Below are positions 50,996-54,399 of a stretch of DNA of 54,399 bases, piece by piece. Where the stretch lies: the NCBI GenBank assembly GCA_905221605.1, contig CAJNDS010002502.1, forward strand, positions 167,501 through 221,899, in the 5' to 3' direction. Source of the DNA: Symbiodinium natans (lineage: Eukaryota > Sar > Dinophyceae > Suessiales > Symbiodiniaceae). The notes below the pieces were generated by a model that saw only the letters and a list, made by a program, of their open reading frames with translations, had not been told where the DNA came from and ran no database searches. The translations under genes were made by a program, and so were the position numbers. Numbering within the stretch: the stretch's first letter is position 1; each line of letters starts with the position of its first letter.

Positions 50996-53552
50996 GGTTT
51001 AGGGTCGAGGGTTTAGGGTTTAGGGTCAAGCCAGCTTGGCCCCGCACGTAGACGTTCCCGATCATGTGGTCACACAGGTTGTCCACGACGACCAAGTCCT
51101 TGCACAGAGAAGAGCCCAGGGGGATTGTAGGGTTTAGGGTTCAAGGGTTTTGGGTTTAGGGGTTAGGGGTTAGAGGTTAGGGTTTAGGGTTTAGGGTTTA
51201 GGGTTTAGGGTTTAGGGTTTAGGGTTTAGGGTTTAGGGTTTAGGGTTTAGGGTTTAGGGTTTAGGGTTTAGGGTTTAGGGTTTAGGGTTTAGAGATCTCG
51301 GGTGCTTTTGGAAACTCGGGGGGGCTGGGGGTTTTGGAGGGTTTAGGGGGCTTAGGGCTCAGGGTATAGGACTGGAATTTTTGGCCTTTCTGGCCAACAC
51401 AAAGGCGGGTTCGGGGTGTCAGGGTTCATTTCGGGCTAAGGGAGAACGGTTCTTCGGGTGGTGGATAATGACAACTTGGGGTACGCTACGTATTTGGGGT
51501 ACCCGTAACATAAAGCCCCCAATATAAGAAGTACCCAAAGAGGATCTGCATTTAGAGAAATGGCCTATAGGTATTTTCGACCTTGCTTTGTCTTGTTGGG
51601 CCGCGCTGAAAATGCGCAAGCAAGTGCGACACAAAAGGGCAAACCCAAAGAGCGTGCAAACCAGAAGGCAGAAGGAAGCTACCGGGGGTTGTCGTATATG
51701 TGCTGAGAGAGCCTATTGGGGGGGGACTTGCAGGTGCTTCTAGGGGCTTCTAGGAGTTTCTTCCTCGGGAAGCTAAGCCCTAAGCCCTAAACCCTAAATT
51801 CAAAGTTCACGTCTTTCGTGTAAGGAGTTTGTAAATTTATGAAATATAAGATTTTATCCTTAAACAGGTCGCACAATTAATTCCATAACTAAAGCAGTTT
51901 TACCAACTCCTGCACCACCGAATAATCCAATTTTACCACCTCGGCGATATGGTGCTAATAAATCAACTACTTTCACCCTAAACCCCAAACCCTAAACCCC
52001 AAACCCTAAACCCTAAACCCTAAACCCTCCCCCCCAGTGTTGCCTCAATCTCTCCGTAGTTGGCCAACTCCAAGAACACCTGTTTGTGCCGGAAGCTTCG
52101 GTTGGGGACCCTAAACCCTAAACCCTAAACCCTAAACCCTAAACCCTAAACCGCGTGAGGAGGGGTGCCAGCCAACGGCCTCAGACCGGGGGTCTGAGTA
52201 TGTAGGCTTGAAGGTGCGAGGTGTGGGGCTTTGGGTTTCAGGCTTCGCGGCAGATACGCAGATACGCCTTCCACGACATTGGGATCCTTGTTCTGAGCTT
52301 AGATCCTCCAAAACCCTAAACCCTAAACCCACAACCCCCAAAAACCCAAAACCCTAAACCCTAAACCCTGCACCCCGAGACCCCGAACCCGAAAATCTCA
52401 GGTTTGGGTTGAGGGTTCAGGGTTGCGGCGGAGCGTTTGAGGTTTGAGGGCTTAGCCCCCGAAATCCTGAACCCTGCATTTGGAACCTCGAGCCCTGAAC
52501 CCTAAAACCCTAAACCCTGAACCCTGAACCCTACGTCCCAAAACCCTAAGCCCGAGACCCCCAAACCCCGCCAAACCCTAAACCCTAAACCCTAAACCCT
52601 AAACCCTAAACTCTAAACCCTAAACCCTAAACACCTAAACACCTAAACACCTAAACCCTAAACCCCTGAATCTAAATGTGATTCTCAGCCCTAAACCCTA
52701 CACCCTAAACCATAAAACCCAAACCCTAAAGCCTAAACCCTAAACCCCTAAACCCTAAAACCCTAAACCCTAAACCCCCTAAACCTAAACCCTAAACCCT
52801 AAACCCTAACCCTAAACCCTAAAACCCTAAACCCTAAACCCCCTAAACCTAAACCCTACACACATAAAAAGTGCAAGGCCCAGAGCGGCCTCCACGTAGA
52901 AAGCCTCCAGGTGGGCCTGGGCCCGATCATACCTGGTGGAGGGTTTAGGGTTTAGGGTTAGGGTTTAGGGTTTAGGGTTGAAGGTTTAGGGTTTAGGGTT
53001 TAGGGTTTAGGGTTTAGGGCTTAGGGTTTAGGGTTTAGGGCTGAAGGTTTAGGGTTTAGGGTTTAGGGGTTAGGGTTTGGGGTCCAGGGTTTAGGGTTTA
53101 GGGTTTAGGTTTTAGGGTTTAGGGTTTAGGGTTTAGGGTTAAGGTTGAGGCACAGCTCAGGTGGGGCCCAGGGTTAGGGTTTGGGCGTTTCGAGTTTCGG
53201 GTTTCGGGGTTCAGGGGTTGAGGGGTTTAAGGGCCAGGGTTTAGGGGTTTAGGGGTTTAGGGTTTAGGGCTAGGGTTTAGGGTTGATGTTTAGGTTTAGG
53301 GTTTGGAAACTGGCCAGAACCCCTTCCTGACCCTGAACCCCTCCTAAAACCCCCGACCCTAAACCCCAAACCCCAATCCCTTAACCCCAAACCCTAAACC
53401 CCAAACCCTAAACCCTAAACCCCAAGCCCTAAACCCTAAACCCTAAACCCCAAACCCCAAACCCTGAACCCCCTTGGCCCTGAGCTCCGCACATGTCATC
53501 ATCCCAAGGCTCATCATTCGCAAGGGCCAGACTCTCCGGCGTGTTCGGGTAC
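40628..53552 (-). CDS. U2AF1: U2AF small subunit (U2AF35), copy A, exons 5-18; 5' end lies outside the window
   Basis: Small subunit of the U2 auxiliary factor, the nuclear pre-mRNA splicing protein that reads the AG at 3' splice sites. Fourteen minus-strand exons are seen, in order: linker (YPNTPES), RRM pieces [29 protein letters not shown] and [18 protein letters not shown], then [24 protein letters not shown], second CCCH zinc finger ([12 protein letters not shown] then [15 protein letters not shown]), [10 protein letters not shown], and a tail rich in D/K/R/E/S. The order and motifs match U2AF35 throughout, and all reading phases agree. Introns run from about 0.4 to 3.9 kb and are packed with telomere-like repeats, MITEs, a plastid atpB scrap and an AT-rich element. 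Exons 1-4 (first zinc finger) should lie right of the window. The last two exons are less certain because the tail is poorly conserved. Identity is near certain; whether this copy is expressed cannot be seen. Confidence 0.93.
41057..41129 (-). CDS. U2AF1: U2AF35 copy A, exon 17 (probable)
   Basis: Acceptor gggcgcag|GGC. Phase 0 reading gives [17 protein letters not shown], a plausible low-complexity splicing-factor tail. Other frames are also open, so this rests on phase and context. Donor would be TTGA|GTTTTG. Confidence 0.6.
41822..41864 (-). CDS. U2AF1: U2AF35 copy A, exon 16 (lysine-rich tail)
   Basis: Encodes [14 protein letters not shown]. Acceptor tgacaaag|G and a textbook donor AAG|GTGAGC. 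Phase agrees with exon 15 and exon 17. Confidence 0.85.
41934..42048. mobile_element. short inverted-repeat element
   Basis: Ends gaagcagggtatatatttc and gaaatataaaccctgcttc are inverted repeats; 115 bp, AT-rich, between U2AF35 exons 15 and 16. Confidence 0.85.
42366..42415 (-). CDS. U2AF1: U2AF35 copy A, exon 15 (RS/RD-like tail)
   Basis: Encodes [16 protein letters not shown], a charged splicing-factor tail. Acceptor cggatag|GAC; the exon ends CTCCAG|GATGGG, so the donor appears to be GA. Phase 2 at the end is completed by the next exon to Arg. Confidence 0.85.
42780..42925. repeat. TTTTAGGG octamer array in copy A intron
   Basis: About twelve TTTTAGGG octamers with TTTCAGGG and TTTTCGGG variants, between U2AF35 exons 14 and 15. 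Confidence 0.92.
43127..43180 (-). CDS. U2AF1: U2AF35 copy A, exon 14
   Basis: 54 nt encoding [18 protein letters not shown], which follows RRVVRE as in apicomplexan-type U2AF35. Acceptor gctcgcag|ATG, the only acceptor of this gene not followed by G; donor AAG|GCGGGG (GC). Confidence 0.9.
43739..44160. repeat. TTTAGGG then CCCTAAA arrays in copy A intron 13
   Basis: TTTAGGG at 43745..43935, a unique block, then CCCTAAA at 44043..44155: opposite orientations in one intron. Confidence 0.95.
44223..44281 (-). CDS. U2AF1: U2AF35 copy A, exon 13 (second zinc finger, second half)
   Basis: 59 nt completing Cys and encoding [19 protein letters not shown], with the final Cys and His ligands of the CCCH finger. 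Acceptor ctcttccgag|GC, donor GAG|GCGTGT (GC type), phase 0. Confidence 0.95.
44450..44683 (-). CDS. unidentified ORF fragment with one hydrophobic segment
   Basis: Seventy-seven codons with a probable membrane helix ([19 protein letters not shown]) followed by a polar stretch. In-frame codons upstream are separated by a TGA near 44700. It lies in copy A intron 12, so it is not part of U2AF35. Probably a gene relic. Confidence 0.35.
   Translation of the reverse strand: MMLLVIGTLLAAMGARLSFAWRQMRAQEKVVEYEETLQTPSHAENRGEVRHATPQDIVWACQGPLNSDRTARTCTGF
44788..44938. mobile_element. MITE-like element (family F)
   Basis: catgggcccttagtatggtccc … gggacccaaattcatggcccgcacttcggatcc with internal inverted matches; decayed relatives at 20634..20720 and 24120..24245. 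Confidence 0.6.
45257..45415. repeat. AT-rich tandem repeat, about 48-52 bp, three copies
   Basis: Units contain cccttctatatacctta … atatagtccctata, in U2AF35 copy A intron 12. Copies differ by small insertions. Confidence 0.88.
45479..45513 (-). CDS. U2AF1: U2AF35 copy A, exon 12 (second zinc finger, first half)
   Basis: Encodes [11 protein letters not shown], corresponding to 'YE...C.RGGYCNFMH'. Acceptor tttcgcaag|G, donor TACT|GTCCAC. The Cys codon is split across the intron (T|GC). Confidence 0.9.
45777..45876. mobile_element. MITE family D, nearly intact
   Basis: gggatgttcccccttctactaacagtcc … ggactgttagtataagagggaacaaccc. In copy A intron 11. Confidence 0.9.
46247..46293 (-). CDS. U2AF1: U2AF35 copy A, exon 11
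   Basis: Encodes [15 protein letters not shown], the near-invariant 'AE.SPVTDFREA.CR' block. Acceptor atccgcag|GCG. The 3' end is set at GTGC|GCAGGG because this leaves the phase required by exon 12; an end two bases earlier (CGT|GCGCAG) would break phase. Confidence 0.93.
46704..46732 (-). CDS. U2AF1: U2AF35 copy A, exon 10 (29-nt micro-exon)
   Basis: Encodes RFYSGKLIQ, matching 'GRFY.G..I.A' of U2AF35. Acceptor cccggcag|GT, donor CAG|GCTAGG (GC). The preceding intron, about 3.9 kb, carries the AT-rich inverted-repeat element and a broken ORF. Confidence 0.93.
46820..46965. repeat. TTTAGGG then TTAAGGG array in copy A intron 9
   Basis: A TTTAGGG run switches at about 46880 to ten TTAAGGG heptamers. 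Confidence 0.95.
47744..48360 (-). pseudogene. unidentified gene fragment, one reading frame with a single internal TGA
   Basis: About 200 codons run in one frame from the TA microsatellite at 48360 to 47744, broken only by TGA at 48170..48172. Pieces such as [20 protein letters not shown] and [14 protein letters not shown] look genuinely protein-like. I recognise no domain. It lies in U2AF35 intron 9, next to the AT-rich element, so it is either a retrocopy/transposon relic or a nested gene; length without introns favours a relic. Confidence 0.5.
48515..48790. repeat. large fold-back: A-rich arm, hairpin core, T-rich arm
   Basis: An A-rich arm with spaced C (accaaaaacaccaaaacc, about 48525 on) is mirrored by a T-rich arm near 48712..48778. 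At the centre, ttccgggactct and agagtcccggaa form a 12-bp stem around a loop near 48662..48685. Inside the AT-rich element. Confidence 0.7.
48835..50200. repeat. internal direct repeats of the AT-rich element
   Basis: One repeat (…catagtatataagtggtcttt … tatgtaagtagaaccg…) recurs near 48840, 49285 and 49410. A second, longer one (ttgagtatggtcctt … gtattcacttgagtcaaattgggct) recurs near 49537, 49820 and 50085. Copies differ by several substitutions. Confidence 0.75.
50616..50667 (-). CDS. U2AF1: U2AF35 copy A, exon 9 (RRM C-terminal half)
   Basis: Encodes [18 protein letters not shown], continuing GNVY from exon 8 to give the RNP-1-like 'GNVYVKY..EEDAE.A' pattern. Acceptor ggcgag|GTC; donor ACAG|GCTCCG, a GC donor. 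Ends in phase 1, which exon 10 (GT CGC ...) completes to Gly. Confidence 0.95.
50900..51300. repeat. telomere-like arrays around U2AF35 exon 8
   Basis: TTGAGGG at 50955..51000 on one side of the exon and pure TTTAGGG at 51175..51292 on the other. Confidence 0.95.
51048..51098 (-). CDS. U2AF1: U2AF35 copy A, exon 8 (RRM core)
   Basis: 51 nt encoding [17 protein letters not shown], the family's 'VCDN..DHM.GNVYV' signature. Pyrimidine-rich acceptor ctcttctctgtgcaag|G and donor TAC|GTGCGG. Phase 0 at both ends. Confidence 0.95.
51875..51973 (-). pseudogene. atpB: fragment of plastid atpB (ATP synthase beta) in U2AF intron
   Basis: 33 codons read [19 protein letters not shown] then AGVGKT and MELI: the F1-beta Walker A region. 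'PYRRGG' is the plastid rather than the mitochondrial form (usually PYAKGG). Codons end mostly in A or T, unlike the GC-rich host. The frame breaks after MELI. On the other side it joins a CCCTAAA tract at 51976 with no spacer. It sits in copy A intron 7. An organelle-DNA insertion is the simplest explanation. Confidence 0.88.
52044..52079 (-). CDS. U2AF1: U2AF35 copy A, exon 7
   Basis: 36-nt exon encoding [12 protein letters not shown], the RRM entry motif of U2AF35. Acceptor aaacag|GTG, donor GAG|GCAACA (GC type). Phase 0 at both ends. Telomere-like CCCTAAA tracts lie within about 25 bases on both sides. Confidence 0.92.
52560..52860. repeat. CCCTAAA field with CACCTAAA and a direct duplication
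   Basis: CCCTAAA runs, three ACACCTAA units, and a roughly 60-base segment around 52745..52800 repeated at 52800..52860. Confidence 0.9.
52890..52932 (-). CDS. U2AF1: U2AF35 copy A, exon 6
   Basis: Reads [14 protein letters not shown], the helix before RRM strand 1 (compare 'HFEEFFEEVF' in other U2AF35 proteins). Acceptor accag|G. The frame stays open past 52890, but the homology switches to the next exon, placing a GC donor at GAG|GCCGCT. Phase fits both neighbours. Confidence 0.9.
53493..53552 (-). CDS. U2AF1: U2AF35 copy A, exon 5 (linker)
   Basis: 60 nt, acceptor gcccag|G, donor AT|GTGCGG. Encodes the linker after the first zinc finger, [20 protein letters not shown] once spliced to the next exon. 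Same length and same residues as the exon at 30251..30310, with only silent differences. Confidence 0.93.
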
Positions 53553-53971
53553 CTGGGCGTTGGGGTTTAATTAGAGGTTTCGGATTTAGGATTTAGGGTT
53601 TAGGGTTTAGGGGTTTAGGGTTGAGGGTTTAGGGGTTTAGGGGTTTCGGGGGTCTAGGGCTTAAGGCGCAATTTAGGATTAGGGTTTCGGGGCTTAGGGG
53701 TTTACAAGTTTCGGGTTAAGGGTTTCCCGTTCGTTGAACTAAGGTTTACAGCTTAGGGCATTCACGGTGGCTTCTTTCTTCGTGCATTTTGAGGATGGTT
53801 GGGGGGGTTCGTAAACCCTAAACCCCCCCAATCCCGAAACCCTAAACCCGAAACCCTAAACCCTAAACCCGAAACCCTAAACCCTAAACCCTAAACCGGC
53901 ATCAGAGCTGGAGGTTCGGGCTTGCAGGCTTCGGGGTGTTCCATTCCAAGCCCGGCAGCGCCTCGATGCTA

Positions 53972-54084
53972 CTAGGCTGCCCAGTAACCTAGGATAAAAA
54001 AGGGTGCCCTTTTTGCTTAAAGGGGCTTATAAGGGAACCTAAACCCCCTCGAAAAGGGAATAAGGGTACTACTGGGCATCCTAG
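53972..54084. mobile_element. MITE family B, subtype 1
   Basis: CTAGGCTGCCCAGTA … TACTGGGCATCCTAG. Confidence 0.92.
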
Positions 54085-54137
54085 GCTAAGGGGGCTGAGA
54101 GTTTAGGGCTCCGTTAAGGCTGAGATTTCGGCGGCCG

Positions 54138-54372
54138 ACAGTTGTGGAGTTTAGGGAGTTTAGGGAGATTAGGGTTTAGGGAGTTTAGGGAGTTGAGGGA
54201 GTTTAGGGAGTTCAGGGAGTTCAGGGAGTTTAGGGAGTTTCGGGAGTTTAGGGAGTTTAGGGAGTTTAGGGAGTTTAGGGAGTTTAGGGAGTTTAGGGAG
54301 TTTAGGGAGTTTAGGGAGCTTAGGGAGTTTAGGGAGTTTAGGGAGTTTAGGGAGTTTAGGGAGCTAGGGCTT
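54138..54372. repeat. GAGTTTAGG nonamer array
   Basis: More than twenty units of ggagtttag at the right end of the window. Confidence 0.95.
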
Positions 54373-54399
54373 GGGGTTTGGGGCTTACTCGGTGCTGCC

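Noticed and set aside
52155-52310. Minus-strand ORF between U2AF35 exons 6 and 7
   Set aside because: Protein-like in one frame, but exons 6 and 7 join directly by homology; treated as intronic.

Overview
The window looks like nuclear DNA of a dinoflagellate, probably close to the Symbiodiniaceae. Three things point that way. (1) Telomere-type repeats of the TTTAGGG class, in both orientations, fill most non-coding space. (2) The one gene pair I can identify has tiny exons (20 to 73 nt) with GC or GA as well as GT at exon ends, and nearly always AG|G at exon starts, a habit reported for dinoflagellates. (3) Same-strand, head-to-tail gene copies are present. No bacterial-style gene, rRNA, tRNA or spliced-leader sequence was found.

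The firm result is a tandem pair of genes for the small subunit of the splicing factor U2AF (U2AF35/U2AF1), both on the minus strand. Copy A runs from 53552 down to about 40628; it enters in the linker exon and continues through RRM, second zinc finger and a charged RS/RD-like tail, and its first four exons must lie beyond the right edge. Copy B starts with ATG at 34679 and is readable through the first zinc finger to the same linker exon at 30251, after which no further U2AF exon was found. The shared linker exon (53493..53552 and 30251..30310) encodes the same residues in both copies with many silent differences and no amino-acid change. Joining copy B exons 1-4 to copy A exons 5-18 gives 855 nt, a multiple of three, with every junction in phase. 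I read these exons by eye on the minus strand; most are too short to appear as ORFs.

Layout: 1-3.6 kb telomere-like repeats with a few possible plus-strand exons; 3.6-5.9 kb TG/CAGTGT microsatellite, a 100-base assembly gap, a roughly 100-bp satellite with a four-unit higher-order repeat, and a CCTT tract; 6-30 kb alternating telomere-like tracts, MITEs and short GC-rich blocks, many of which form a phase-compatible chain of possible minus-strand exons (unidentified protein), plus an RNA-polymerase-like ORF and a 390-base G tract at 18.3-19.4 kb; 30-34.7 kb U2AF copy B; 34.7-40.6 kb spacer; 40.6-53.6 kb U2AF copy A, whose introns hold an AT-rich 2.1-kb inverted-repeat element, a broken gene fragment and a scrap of plastid atpB.

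The most interesting signals are telomere-like tracts inserted inside members of one MITE family, locally homogenised variant telomere repeats, GC-dominated 5' splice sites in the gene for the factor that reads 3' splice sites, and plastid DNA fused directly to a telomere-like tract.
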